Origin: VFMC01 sp031404435
GTDB taxonomy: Bacteria > Actinomycetota > Acidimicrobiia > Acidimicrobiales > Ilumatobacteraceae
Length of the DNA stretch: 35,180 nt
Direction: 5' to 3'
Assembly: GCA_031404435.1 (NCBI GenBank)
Contig: JANNHO010000448.1
Location: 1-35,180, forward strand
Shown: in pieces, positions 15,606-23,771 of the stretch
Numbering within the stretch: the stretch's first letter is position 1
Layout: the number at the start of each line of letters is the position of its first letter
Notes under the pieces: generated by a model
Database searches by the model: none
What the model was told of the DNA's origin: nothing
The model's input: only the letters and a program-made list of their open reading frames with translations
Translations under genes and position numbers: made by a program

Positions 15606-17144
15606 TCAGCCGAACTCGACGCCTTGGGCGAGGGGGAGATCGTTGGAGTAGTTGATCGTGTTCGTTGCCCGGCGCATGTAGCCCTTCCAGGCGTCGCTGC
15701 CGCTTTCGCGTCCGCCGCCGGTGCTCTTTTCGCCACCGAAGGCCCCACCGATCTCGGCTCCTGACGGGCCGATGTTGACGTTGGCGATGCCGCAGTCGCT
15801 GCCATCGGCGGCGCAGAACCGCTCCGCCTCGCGCAGATCGGTGGTGAAGATGCTGCTCGCCAAACCCTGCACCACCGCGTTCTGTAGCGCGATCGCCTCG
15901 TCGAGATCGTCGTAGGTCATCACGTAGAGCACCGGCGCAAACGTCTCGGTGGCAACGATCGCCGATTGGCCGGGCATCGTCACGAGGGACGGTGCGACGT
16001 ATGCCGCGTCCGGTGCCGCCGTCGCGAGGCGTCGCTCACCGCCGGTGATCACGGTGCCGCCATCACTGACGGCGGTCTGCAGCGCTGTGGCCATCCGGTC
16101 GAACGACGCCATCGTGACCAGTGGGCCGACGAGGGTGTCGGCGCGAAGCGGGTCGCCGACGGGGAGCGACGCGAACGCTGTCGCGACACGCGCGACCACT
16201 TGGTCGTGGACCGAGCGGTGCACGATCAGACGGCGAAGCGAGGTGCAGCGCTGCCCCGCGGTCCCCGCCGCAGCGAAGGTGATGCCGCGCACCGCAAGTT
16301 CGAGGTCGGCCGACGGGGCGACGATGGCCGCGTTGTTCCCGCCCAGTTCGAGGATGCAGCGACCGAACCGCGCGGCAACCACCGGTGCGACCTGCGCGCC
16401 CATCGCCGTCGAGCCGGTCGCGCTCAGCACGGCGACGCCCGGGTGTGCGGCGAGAGCTGCCCCGGCGGCGGCGTCGCCGGACACCACCTGGCTCAGGTGC
16501 TCCGGCGCATCCGTGCGGCCGATCGCCTGTTGGAACAGGGCTTGAGTGGCCAGTGCAGTGAGCGGGGTGAGCTCGCTCGGTTTCCAGATGACCGGGTTGC
16601 CGCACACGATCGCCAGTGCCGCATTCCACGACCACACCGCGACCGGAAAGTTGAACGCGCTGATCACCGCCACCGGCCCGAGCGGATGCCATTGCTCCAT
16701 GAGCCGGTGACCGGGACGTTCCGATGCGATCGTAAGGCCGTGCAGTTGGCGACTCAGTCCGACAGCGAAGTCGCAGATGTCGATCATCTCCTGCACCTCG
16801 CCGAGTGCCTCACTTTCGATCTTGCCGACCTCCACCTGCACGAGTCGGGCCAGCGCCACTTTGTTCGCCCGCAGCAGTACGCCGAACTGGCGGATCAGCT
16901 CGCCACGTTGCGGCGCCGGCGCCGTCTGCCACTGACCGAACGCGTCAGCGGCGCGTGCAACAGCCCGGTCGACATCCGGCCCGCTGGCGGGCACCGCACC
17001 CAACACGGCCCCGGTGATCGGGGTCCGCGCCGGGATGCTGCCGCCGGGCGCAAGCGGAGGGGCCCCGCAGTTGGTCAGCGCCGCCGACGCGAGCGCAGTG
17101 ATCTCCGCAAGCAAAGTGATTTGGTCAAGTCCGCGTCCTGTCAC
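15606..17144 (-). CDS. ALDH7-family semialdehyde dehydrogenase (alpha-aminoadipic/piperideine-6-carboxylate type)
   Basis: From the GTG at 17144 the product is 512 aa. It is an NAD-dependent aldehyde dehydrogenase with AFNFPVAVW (active-site Asn165), PVIWKPSELTPL (cofactor Lys), the SATGSTAMG cofactor turn, general base E266 in LELGGNN and nucleophile C300 in TAGQRCTSLRR. The C-terminus GAEIGGAFGGEKSTGGGRES...YMRR and the DLPLAQGVEFG tail are characteristic of ALDH7 (antiquitin/AmaB/Pcd), so lysine breakdown via aminoadipic semialdehyde is the likely role. The frame stays open far upstream, but that part overlaps the divergent genes and has no family similarity; CAGGAT lies 6 nt before the chosen GTG. 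Confidence 0.88.
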   Translation of the reverse strand: MTGRGLDQITLLAEITALASAALTNCGAPPLAPGGSIPARTPITGAVLGAVPASGPDVDRAVARAADAFGQWQTAPAPQRGELIRQFGVLLRANKVALARLVQVEVGKIESEALGEVQEMIDICDFAVGLSRQLHGLTIASERPGHRLMEQWHPLGPVAVISAFNFPVAVWSWNAALAIVCGNPVIWKPSELTPLTALATQALFQQAIGRTDAPEHLSQVVSGDAAAGAALAAHPGVAVLSATGSTAMGAQVAPVVAARFGRCILELGGNNAAIVAPSADLELAVRGITFAAAGTAGQRCTSLRRLIVHRSVHDQVVARVATAFASLPVGDPLRADTLVGPLVTMASFDRMATALQTAVSDGGTVITGGERRLATAAPDAAYVAPSLVTMPGQSAIVATETFAPVLYVMTYDDLDEAIALQNAVVQGLASSIFTTDLREAERFCAADGSDCGIANVNIGPSGAEIGGAFGGEKSTGGGRESGSDAWKGYMRRATNTINYSNDLPLAQGVEFG

Positions 17145-17150
17145 TGCGCC

Positions 17151-17156
17151 ATCCTG
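17151..17156 (-). promoter_or_regulatory. -10 element CAGGAT of the ALDH7 gene
   Basis: On the minus strand CAGGAT is followed by 6 nt and the GTG at 17144. It supports the short start and a leaderless message. Confidence 0.5.
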
Positions 17157-17250
17157 CCAGCCGCGAACCTGCCGGGACGCTGTCGCCCGGCGAAGGACGG
17201 ATCGTCGCAAGGCGAGTGCAGATGCAACAGTCGGGGTTGACCGAACAACC

Positions 17251-17256
17251 GAGGAG
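17251..17256 (+). promoter_or_regulatory. Shine-Dalgarno GAGGAG before the split-barrel flavoprotein gene
   Basis: GAGGAG stands 8 nt before the ATG at 17265. It is the only clear Shine-Dalgarno sequence I see in the window, so this gene is probably transcribed with a leader, unlike most of its neighbours. Confidence 0.6.
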
Positions 17257-17264
17257 CGACGACC

Positions 17265-17780
17265 ATGGCCGACGACGAATCCATCGACTACGAGGACCTC
17301 ACCACCATGCGGCTCGACCAGGACGAACTCGACGAGCTCGTCGCCGGCGGAGGCGAGTGCATCTTTTCGTGGACGACCCAAGACGGATTCCCGGTGGGTG
17401 TCGTCGTGGCTTACGTCTACAGCGTTGGAAAGTTCTGGACCACGTGCGCCGAGCGTCGCAAGCGCGTGCCGGCTCTGCGTCGACGTCCCCAATCCGGAAT
17501 CGTCATCAACCGTGGTGGCAAGACGGCCTCCTACAAGGGTAACTCGATCGTCCACGCCCCGGGCGACGCCGATTTCGACGAGTTGAAGGGGTGGTTCTAC
17601 CCGACCCTGGCGCGGCTGGATCAGAACCCCGACGATCCGTATCGGCAGAGCTTCACCAAGTTCCTCGACTCGCCACACCGCGTGATCATCGAGACGGAAG
17701 CCCGTCTCGTCGTCGGCTTCGACACGGCCCGCTTCCACGCGTTCACACTCGAGGCGATGGCCGCCGGGCACGGCGCTTGA
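17265..17780 (+). CDS. Pyridoxamine 5'-phosphate oxidase-like split-barrel protein (flavin/F420 binding)
   Basis: This 171-aa protein resembles the PNPOx-like split-barrel family. After an acidic N-terminus (MADDESIDYEDLTTMRLDQDELDELV) come the barrel strands GECIFSWTTQDGFPVGVVVAYVYSVGKFWTTCAERRKRV and GIVINRGGKTASYKGNSIVHA, where FMN or F420 normally binds through the R-K-R and basic strand residues. The second half is helical (WFYPTLARLDQNPDDPYRQ) and returns to a strand RVIIETEARLVVGFDT. Many actinobacterial relatives are F420- or FMN-dependent reductases of unknown substrate. It is the first gene of a pair with the nitroreductase fusion (1-nt TGATG overlap), which suggests a shared reductive reaction. 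Confidence 0.75.
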   Translation: MADDESIDYEDLTTMRLDQDELDELVAGGGECIFSWTTQDGFPVGVVVAYVYSVGKFWTTCAERRKRVPALRRRPQSGIVINRGGKTASYKGNSIVHAPGDADFDELKGWFYPTLARLDQNPDDPYRQSFTKFLDSPHRVIIETEARLVVGFDTARFHAFTLEAMAAGHGA

Positions 17781-18940
17781 TGGACCACGACATCGCGCAG
17801 GTCGACAGGGTGCTGCGGACCACCCGGTCGGTGCGCGCCCGGCTCGACCTCTCACGACCGGTGGACGACACGCTGCTGTTCGAGTGCATCGACCTCGCCG
17901 AACAGGCGCCCACCGGTGGCAACATCTCCAGCCGGCGGTGGATGGTTGTGCGCGACCCGGCCACCAAGGAGCATCTCGCCAACCTCTACCGCGACGCCGG
18001 TGGTCAGCGGATCATCGACCTCGCCGGTCGATTGGATGGCACCGGGCACACCAGCGAACGGGTGATGGCCTCCGGCGCATATCTTGCCCGTCGGCTGGCT
18101 GACGTGCCAGCGATCGTGATTGCGTGCATCTGGGGCCAACACGACGGGTCGGGCAAGCCTGGCTTGTTCGACTCGGTGCTCCAGGCTGCTTGGAGCTTCT
18201 GCCTCGCCGCCCGAACAAGGGGTCTGGGAACAGCGTGGACGACGCTGCATCTCAACCGCTCCGACGAGGTTGCCGCGCTTCTCGGCATCCCCGACGGCGT
18301 TACCCAGGTGGTGCTGCTCCCGGTGGCGCACACCGTGGGCTCCGAGTTCAAACCGGCCCGTCGACGGCCGGCGCACGAGATCACCTACTTCGACCGTTGG
18401 GGCTATACCCGCGAGCAGTCATCGGCCGACGGACAGGCCCACGTGGACGACGGCGTTGGCGTCACCGTCGAGATCGACATCAATGCCAAGCCGTCGGTGG
18501 TATGGGCGCTGGTGAGCGACGTGTCCACGCCGTCGCGATTCGGTGGTGAGCTGCAGCGCGTGGAGTGGCTCGATCCCGCACTCGCCGTGGGCGCACGGTT
18601 CATCGGTCACAATCGCCTCGAGGGCATCGGCGAGTGGAGCACCACGTCGTGGGTGAGCCGCATCGAACCCGAGCGCGTGTTCGCATGGAACGTGGTCGAC
18701 CCCGATCGACCCGGAGCGCAATGGTCGTTCGAGCTCGAGTCGATCGGCCACACAGTGCGACTACGTCAACGGGTGATCCTCGGCCCGGGCGCGTCAGGAA
18801 CCTCGGCGATGATCCGCAAACGCCCCGAGCGCGAACAGCCAATCCTGGAGCGTCGGCTCGGCCAGCTGAAATCGGCGATGCAGGCCACCATCGAAGGCAT
18901 CCGTGACCTTGCCGAAACGCCGATGCGCGAGCGTCGCTGA
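17780..18940 (+). CDS. Nitroreductase-SRPBCC fusion protein
   Basis: The 386-aa product joins two domains. Residues 1-210 are a nitroreductase (TTRSVRARLDLSRPV, EQAPTGGNISSRRWMVVRD, ARTRGLGTAWTTLHL, VGSEFKPARRRP) that should bind FMN. Residues 225-375 are an SRPBCC (polyketide cyclase/START-like) ligand cavity: VTVEIDINAKPSVVWALVSDV, then FIGHNRLEG, ERVFAWNVVDPD and a long C-terminal helix over the pocket (LERRLGQLKSAMQATIEGIRDL). The cavity domain may hold a hydrophobic substrate for the flavin domain. The start is the ATG overlapping the stop of the split-barrel gene; reading further upstream would run inside that gene. The substrate is unknown. Confidence 0.85.
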   Translation: MDHDIAQVDRVLRTTRSVRARLDLSRPVDDTLLFECIDLAEQAPTGGNISSRRWMVVRDPATKEHLANLYRDAGGQRIIDLAGRLDGTGHTSERVMASGAYLARRLADVPAIVIACIWGQHDGSGKPGLFDSVLQAAWSFCLAARTRGLGTAWTTLHLNRSDEVAALLGIPDGVTQVVLLPVAHTVGSEFKPARRRPAHEITYFDRWGYTREQSSADGQAHVDDGVGVTVEIDINAKPSVVWALVSDVSTPSRFGGELQRVEWLDPALAVGARFIGHNRLEGIGEWSTTSWVSRIEPERVFAWNVVDPDRPGAQWSFELESIGHTVRLRQRVILGPGASGTSAMIRKRPEREQPILERRLGQLKSAMQATIEGIRDLAETPMRERR

Positions 18941-18965
18941 GGCGGCAAGCCGCGAGCGGGCATTC

Positions 18966-19800
18966 TCAGCCGGTCTCCCACAGCGAATCGATGGGCGCAG
19001 CGATCAGACGCTCACCCATCGGCAGAATCTGAGTACCGGTGTACAGCAACACACCAAGGTGAAAGTTCGCGTCTGCCCTGGTACGTAGACGCCGGAGATG
19101 CCGGAGGTCATCACCTGAGACCGAACTCGATGCCTTCACCTCGATGCCCACCAATCGGCCGTCGTGATGTTCGATCACAGCGTCAACCTCATCACCGTCG
19201 CGAGTTCTGTAGTGGTACACCCGGGCAAATGCCTCCGACCAGGCAGGCTGTCGCATGATCTCACTGATGACGAAGTTCTCGATCAGTGAGCCGCGACGCG
19301 CCGGATCGCGTTCCAGACGTTCGGGTGTGAGCCCGGCGAGGTGAGTGCACATGCCAGAGTCGACGAACACCAACTTGCGGGCAGGGGGCTCGCAGTTCGA
19401 TCGGCGAGTACCGAGAGCAGCCGCGCTAAGTCGTCGCGGCGCTGGTCCCTCCTCGTGTCGTGCGCTCGATGTCGTCCGAGCGATCGAGCGTCGCTGAGGT
19501 GGCCAGCCGCGGCTCCGGCTCGAACACTGCGTCGACAAACCGGTCAGGCCTGCCGTCGATTCCCCCTGGGCGAATGGCCAGAGCTCGACGGTCTCGGATC
19601 GGCCCACCAAGGCATCCGGCAGGCCGCGCAGACCCAGCAGTCGCGCCGATCCGGTGAGCAAAAACCGTCCTGGTCGGTTGTCGGCATCGACTCTCGCCTT
19701 GATCGGAAGGATCAGCTCGGGCGCACGCTGTATCTCATCGATCACCAGCAAGCCGTCGTGAGCGACGAACTCCGTGGGTAGATCGTGGCGAGCGATCAGA
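18966..19800 (-). pseudogene. Broken DUF4143-type AAA ATPase gene
   Basis: The minus strand codes for fragments of the ATPase/DUF4143 family. The N-terminal part with Walker A is missing. The remnant starts near LIARHDLPTEFVAHDG and runs through the Walker B stretch LLVIDEIQRAPELILPIK, RFLLTGSARLLGL and LWPFAQGE. The conserved continuation then reads in other frames: RFVDAVFEPEP in one (ending at an in-frame stop) and DLARLLSVLADRTAS in another. A large piece is deleted before the C-terminal part KLVFVDSGM...SLIENFVISEI...YHYRTRDGDEVDAVIE...GIEVKAS returns in the first frame and ends at 18966. A 261-codon frame spans the lesions by chance. The gene is therefore decayed by truncation, frameshifts and a deletion. 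Intact relatives are solitary ATPases of unclear role, often horizontally moved. Confidence 0.8.
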
Positions 19801-19825
19801 GTCGGGGGACGACTTCGGGAGGCAC

Positions 19826-20851
19826 CTAGTCGAGGATGCGGGGGACGAAGATGGTGCTGGCGGGGGAGGCACCGGTGATCGCGTCGGCGGCGAGGATCAC
19901 TGCGGCCGCGGTGTAGGCGGACGTTTCACCTGCGGGGAAGCGTTCGCCGCTGGGGTAGACGATGCCGGTCCAGTACGAGCCGTCGTCGAGGCGGTGCGAT
20001 CTGGTCCAGCGCAACAGGTCGGTTGCGGTGGACACATCGCCGATCGCGGCGTAGGCGAGTGCGGCCTCGGCGGTCTCGGATGCGGTGACCCATGGCTCGT
20101 CGCTGACGCAGCGGATGCCCTTGCCTTCCATCGCGAACGTGTCCCAGCCGTCGGCCAGGCGGGCCTTGGCATGTTCGCCGGTCATTGCCCCGGAGAGCAC
20201 CGGGTAGTACCAGTCCATCGCCCAGCGTTGCTTAGGTTCGAACGCGTTCGGCTCGTTGGCGACGATGTGGGCGAGATGATCCGCTGCCGCAGCCCATTCA
20301 GCACGGGGCTCGTTGATCAGCGCGGCGAGGTTGGCTGCACAGCGCAGAGAATGGGCGATGCTGGACGATCCCGTGAGCAGCGCGTAGTCCCATGGCCGCG
20401 ACGATTCGGTGCGCGCCCACAGCACGGTGCCGTTGGGTCGGCGCATGCCGAGAACCCACTCCATCGCCCGGTCGACCGTCGGCCACAGGTGGTCAACGAA
20501 GGCCCGGTCCCACGTGCACAACCAGTGATGCCACACGCCGGTCGCGATGTAGGCGCACACGTTGGTGTCGAGCTTTGCTTCCTCCACGGAACCGTCAGCC
20601 AGGTAGTAATTCCACCAGCTTCCGTCGGGGCGCTGTGTATCGACCAACCATTCGTAGGCCCGCTCGGCCTCACGATGGAAGCCGGCAACATCGAGCGCCA
20701 TCGCCGTTTCCACGTGGTTCCATGGATCGCAGTGCCCGCCTTCGAACCACGGGATCATCCCGGTGTCCAGTTGCAGACGGGTGATCGATTCGGCGCTGTC
20801 GGTCACCTCGTCGGCGCTGAGCACCTGGTCGATATCGGGGGTGACGCTCAT
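19826..20851 (-). CDS. Alpha/alpha-toroid protein (prenyltransferase- or glycosidase-like)
   Basis: The 341-aa product is built of helical hairpins with repeated Trp/Gly motifs: GMIPWFEGGHCDPWNHVETAMAL (31-53), AYEWLVDTQRPDGSWWNYY (65-83), NVCAYIATGVWHHW, WVLGMRRPNGTVLWA, RWAMDWYYPVLSGAM and GSYWTGIVYPSGERFPAGETSAYTAAAVIL. Such toroids occur in prenyltransferases/terpene cyclases and in six-hairpin glycosidases. No DxDD cyclase motif is seen; acidic residues near WFEGGHCDPWNHVE and DWYYP fit a glycoside-processing site better, but neither is proven. Its ATG overlaps the methyltransferase stop by 4 nt, so it is the third gene of the GT4-methyltransferase unit. Confidence 0.75.
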   Translation of the reverse strand: MSVTPDIDQVLSADEVTDSAESITRLQLDTGMIPWFEGGHCDPWNHVETAMALDVAGFHREAERAYEWLVDTQRPDGSWWNYYLADGSVEEAKLDTNVCAYIATGVWHHWLCTWDRAFVDHLWPTVDRAMEWVLGMRRPNGTVLWARTESSRPWDYALLTGSSSIAHSLRCAANLAALINEPRAEWAAAADHLAHIVANEPNAFEPKQRWAMDWYYPVLSGAMTGEHAKARLADGWDTFAMEGKGIRCVSDEPWVTASETAEAALAYAAIGDVSTATDLLRWTRSHRLDDGSYWTGIVYPSGERFPAGETSAYTAAAVILAADAITGASPASTIFVPRILD

Positions 20852-21564
20852 GATTTGGTCCCGTAGACGACGAAGCTCTTGCCGAGCAACGGCGACAGGC
20901 CGCGCTCGAGCAGCTTCAACCCGACCGGCTGCGAGGTGATCTCCCATTCCAGCAACTTGCGGTAGGTGTTGACTGCCTTGCTGTCGGTGCGGCGTGGGCC
21001 GACCAAGCACTTCAGCCACCAATACGGCGAATGCAAGGCGTGGGCGTGATGGCTGCCGGTGATGGTGAGGCCGGCGGTGCGCAGCTTGGCCTTCAATTCG
21101 GTGGCGGAGTAGATGCGAACGTGGCCGCCCTCGCTCTTCGGGGCGTGGTACTCGTCGCTGAGCATCCAGTTGACCTTCTCGGGCAACCAGGTTGGGACCG
21201 TCGCTGCGAACGTGCCGCCGGGCTTGAGCACGCGTACGAACTCGGCGATTGCGCCGGTGTCGTCGGGGATGTGCTCGAGCACTTCGCTGGTGATCACCCG
21301 GTCGAAGCTGTTGTCGGCGAAGGGGAGCCGGGTGGCGTCGCCGCGCATCACCGCCACGTAGCGAGTTGCGGTGATCTCATTGGCCTCGATCATCGCCCCG
21401 AACACCGCCCGCGTGGCGACCACTTCATCCATCGCGTAGTCGAGCGCAACCACTTCGGCACCTTGTCGGGCGAGCTCGAACGCGTGGCGGCCGAAGCCTG
21501 CGCCCGCGTCGAGCACGAGGTCGCCCGGTTGCACGCCGAGTCGGTCGGTTTTGATGGTGAGCAT
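20848..21564 (-). CDS. Class I SAM-dependent methyltransferase
   Basis: The 238-aa product is a methyltransferase of the Methyltransf_11 type: motif I LVLDAGAGFGRHAFELA (16-32), motif II region VVALDYAMDEV, then DATRLPFADNSFDRVITSEVLEHIPD and the motif FVRVLKPGGTFAATVPTW. The C-terminal part (about 140-238) with WMLSDEYHAPKSEGGHVRIY and the helix rich in basic and aromatic residues (SPYWWLKCLVGPRR) may sit at the membrane. The acceptor is unknown; place between a glycosyltransferase and a toroid protein suggests a sugar or glycolipid. It starts 6 nt after the glycosyltransferase stop and overlaps the next start by 4 nt. Confidence 0.85.
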   Translation of the reverse strand: MLTIKTDRLGVQPGDLVLDAGAGFGRHAFELARQGAEVVALDYAMDEVVATRAVFGAMIEANEITATRYVAVMRGDATRLPFADNSFDRVITSEVLEHIPDDTGAIAEFVRVLKPGGTFAATVPTWLPEKVNWMLSDEYHAPKSEGGHVRIYSATELKAKLRTAGLTITGSHHAHALHSPYWWLKCLVGPRRTDSKAVNTYRKLLEWEITSQPVGLKLLERGLSPLLGKSFVVYGTKS

Positions 21565-21570
21565 CGGAGT

Positions 21571-22896
21571 TCAGCGCCTGCCGTTCGCTCGCGACTTGGC
21601 GATGTTTGCCGGCATCGCCAGCACCTCGCGGTACTGCTCCACGGTGAGCTGCGCGCAGTGCTGCCAGCTCCACCGCTCGGCCACACGTTGACGGCCGGCC
21701 GCTCCGATGCGGGCGCGAAGTTCGGCGTCGTCGAGGCCACGGCGGATCGTGGTGACGAGCGCTTCGACGTCACCGGCGCGGCACTGCAGCACGCTGTCCC
21801 CGTCAGTTCCGGTCACCTCGGGAAGCGCGCCGCCGTCGGTGGCGACGACGCAGATCCCGGTGCTCATCGCCTCGATCGCCGGCAAGCTGAACCCCTCGTA
21901 CAGGCTGGGGACCACGGCCAGCTCGGCCTCGGCGTACAGCTCGACGATGCGTTCGTCGGTCACGCCGGACACGAAATCGATGTAGGGCCGCAGGCCGAGC
22001 TTGTCGATGAGGTCGGAGCTGGCACCCTCACGTGCGGTGCCGACGATGGTGAGGCGGATGTCGCGCTCGGTGCGCAGCTTGGCCATCGCCTCGAGCAGGA
22101 ACGCCAGGCCCTTCAGGGCGACATCGGCCGATGCGGTGGTGATCAGCCGACCGGGTTGACGGGCCACGCCCGGCAGCGGTCGGAACAGATCGGGATCGAC
22201 GCCGACCGGCACGAGGCGCATCCGGTCGAGGTCGACGCCCATGTCGGTGTGGATGTCGTTGATGCTGTTCTTGCTGACTACCACGATGCGCGGCATCCGC
22301 CGGGCAACGCGGCCCTGCATCTTCACGAACCCGTACCAGCGCCCTACGCTGCGGCGCTTGCGACGATTCGTGGTGTGCTCCATCTCGAGCGCCCGGTCAC
22401 GGGTGATCGGATGGTGCAACGTGACGATGGTGGGGATCAACTTCTCGACCTGCAGCATTCCGTAGCCGAGGCATTGGTTGTCATGGACCAGGTCGAAGTC
22501 GCAGGTGCGCTTCTTGAGCACGTCGAGCACCCGGACGCTGAACCCGAGCGGTTCACCGAAGGTGCCCTTCACGTGCGACAGCGTCTCGGCCAGATCGCCC
22601 TTGGTCTTCACTTCCCAGTACGCGGGAATGCGACCGGGGTAGTAGTCGTTCCACAGGTCGAGGCTGGGCAGTTTGTGCAGATACACACGCTCGTCGAGCA
22701 CGGGGTATGGCTGCCCACTGAACACTTCGACGTGATGGCCGAGATCGGCGAGTGCTTTGGTGAGGTGACGGGTGTAGACGCCCTGACCACCCACGTGAGC
22801 CTTGCCCCGGTAGGTGAGGTAGGCGATGCGCAGCGGAGCGTCGGAATCGGTGACGCGTCCCGCAGCAGGCGAGTTTTCGCCGGGCCGAGCAGACAT
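21571..22896 (-). CDS. Glycosyltransferase family 4 protein
   Basis: From the ATG at 22896 the product is 441 aa with the GT-B fold. The N-terminal domain has IAYLTYRGKAHVGGQGVYTRHLTKAL (24-49), a typical acceptor-side loop. The C-terminal domain holds the retaining GT4 nucleotide-sugar site: RLITTASADVALKGLAFLLEAM, VVPSLYEGFSLPAIEAMSTG (the E-x7-E motif) and GGALPEVTGTDG. It should transfer a sugar from an NDP-sugar onto an envelope or secondary acceptor in the cytoplasm. An upstream in-frame start exists at 22953, but TAGCGT ends 8 nt before the chosen ATG. It heads the unit with the methyltransferase and toroid genes; the aldose epimerase ends 35 nt upstream. Confidence 0.88.
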   Translation of the reverse strand: MSARPGENSPAAGRVTDSDAPLRIAYLTYRGKAHVGGQGVYTRHLTKALADLGHHVEVFSGQPYPVLDERVYLHKLPSLDLWNDYYPGRIPAYWEVKTKGDLAETLSHVKGTFGEPLGFSVRVLDVLKKRTCDFDLVHDNQCLGYGMLQVEKLIPTIVTLHHPITRDRALEMEHTTNRRKRRSVGRWYGFVKMQGRVARRMPRIVVVSKNSINDIHTDMGVDLDRMRLVPVGVDPDLFRPLPGVARQPGRLITTASADVALKGLAFLLEAMAKLRTERDIRLTIVGTAREGASSDLIDKLGLRPYIDFVSGVTDERIVELYAEAELAVVPSLYEGFSLPAIEAMSTGICVVATDGGALPEVTGTDGDSVLQCRAGDVEALVTTIRRGLDDAELRARIGAAGRQRVAERWSWQHCAQLTVEQYREVLAMPANIAKSRANGRR

Positions 22897-22904
22897 GGCT
22901 GAAA

Positions 22905-22910
22905 ACGCTA
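22905..22910 (-). promoter_or_regulatory. -10 element TAGCGT of the glycosyltransferase unit
   Basis: On the minus strand TAGCGT is followed by 8 nt and the ATG at 22896. It decides this start over the upstream in-frame ATG at 22953. Confidence 0.5.
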
Positions 22911-22931
22911 CCCGCGGGTAACGAGCGGCGG

Positions 22932-23744
22932 TCAAGCGGAGGCGGACTGCCATCCAATCGTCATCGTTCGTTGGAGCATCTCACCTGGTAGAAGCACATG
23001 TGCCCGTCCGAGGTTGACTGCATCGGGAGGACCCGATTGGGGTTCGATGCAGGTGGCGTGGGTGGGCTCGTCGTACACCACCCAGTGATCGCAATCACTG
23101 CCGACGGCCACCCGCAACCCGTCGCCGTGCAGCGCGCCTGGCCGCCTGATCGGGCCCGCCACGGTGAACATCAGCGGCCCGATCGGCCCGGTGAAGCAGT
23201 CGTCCCACGGCCTCGGTTTCGGCTCGACCAGTCGTCCGCTGGGTAGGCCGTCGGCACCGCGGTCGTACATCGCGGCGAACAACAATCGGTCATCGGCGGG
23301 CTTGACGAACCACGGGTGGTAGCCAATGGTGACCGGCATCGAATCGTGCCCGGCGACCACCGTGAGAACGCAGACCAGTGCCTCCGGGGTGAGCTGCAGG
23401 TGCTGATGGGCGGTGCCGCCGAGGGGCCAATCGAGCGGGCATGACAATTCGGCATGGTCGAGCCCGTGGTCGAGCACCGTCCACGGGGTGACGAAACCGG
23501 TGCCGTGGATCGCGTTCGGTGGCGCGTTTGCATCGAGTTCGATGGTGCGGCCGCCATGGGTGAAGCGGGCGTTGCGGACGCGTCCGGCGTATGGCACCAT
23601 CGGATAGCAGCCCCATGTCATCGGATTCGACGAGGAGTCGCCGGTGACCAGCAGGGGGAGGTCAGCCACGGTGAGCGCGGCGATTCGGCCGCCGCCGTCG
23701 GGGCTCACGAGGGCGACGGCGTCGCCTGCGGTCAGCTCGAGCAT
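22932..23744 (-). CDS. Aldose 1-epimerase (GalM-like)
   Basis: The 270-aa product has the beta-sandwich of galactose mutarotases, which interconvert alpha and beta sugar anomers. Seen are AGRVRNARF (substrate loop), NAIHGTGFV (first His), TIGYHPWFV (second His) and the catalytic Glu in ATCIEPQSGPPDAVN. Length is near the lower family limit. The frame is open upstream to 24170, but that overlaps dtd on the other strand; CAGAAT ends 6 nt before the ATG at 23744. The gene precedes the GT4 unit on the same strand, with a separate promoter possible. Confidence 0.85.
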   Translation of the reverse strand: MLELTAGDAVALVSPDGGGRIAALTVADLPLLVTGDSSSNPMTWGCYPMVPYAGRVRNARFTHGGRTIELDANAPPNAIHGTGFVTPWTVLDHGLDHAELSCPLDWPLGGTAHQHLQLTPEALVCVLTVVAGHDSMPVTIGYHPWFVKPADDRLLFAAMYDRGADGLPSGRLVEPKPRPWDDCFTGPIGPLMFTVAGPIRRPGALHGDGLRVAVGSDCDHWVVYDEPTHATCIEPQSGPPDAVNLGRAHVLLPGEMLQRTMTIGWQSASA

Positions 23745-23750
23745 GGCCCG

Positions 23751-23756
23751 ATTCTG
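23751..23756 (-). promoter_or_regulatory. -10 element CAGAAT of the aldose epimerase gene
   Basis: On the minus strand CAGAAT ends 6 nt before the ATG at 23744. It is separated by one base from the -10 element of dtd on the other strand. Confidence 0.5.
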
Positions 23757-23757
23757 G

Positions 23758-23763
23758 CAGGAT
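23758..23763 (+). promoter_or_regulatory. -10 element CAGGAT of dtd
   Basis: CAGGAT ends 8 nt before the GTG at 23772. The gap between the two divergent start codons is only 27 nt, so both promoters must reach into the opposing gene. Confidence 0.45.
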
Positions 23764-23771
23764 CGGTGGTT

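Noticed and set aside
15966..17240. A 424-codon plus-strand open frame opposite the ALDH7 gene
   Set aside because: The composition is dominated by Arg, Asp and His with no motif, and it lies entirely opposite a well-conserved enzyme.
17145..17855. Upstream extension of the ALDH7 reading frame by 237 codons
   Set aside because: It runs across the divergent split-barrel gene and has no family similarity; the leaderless -10 element fixes the start at 17144.
21031..22902. A 623-codon open frame on the plus strand opposite the glycosyltransferase and methyltransferase genes
   Set aside because: It is antisense to two clear enzyme families, its product is rich in His/Gly/Asp with no recognisable domain, and it spans the junction of two genes. 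This is a typical shadow frame in GC-rich DNA.
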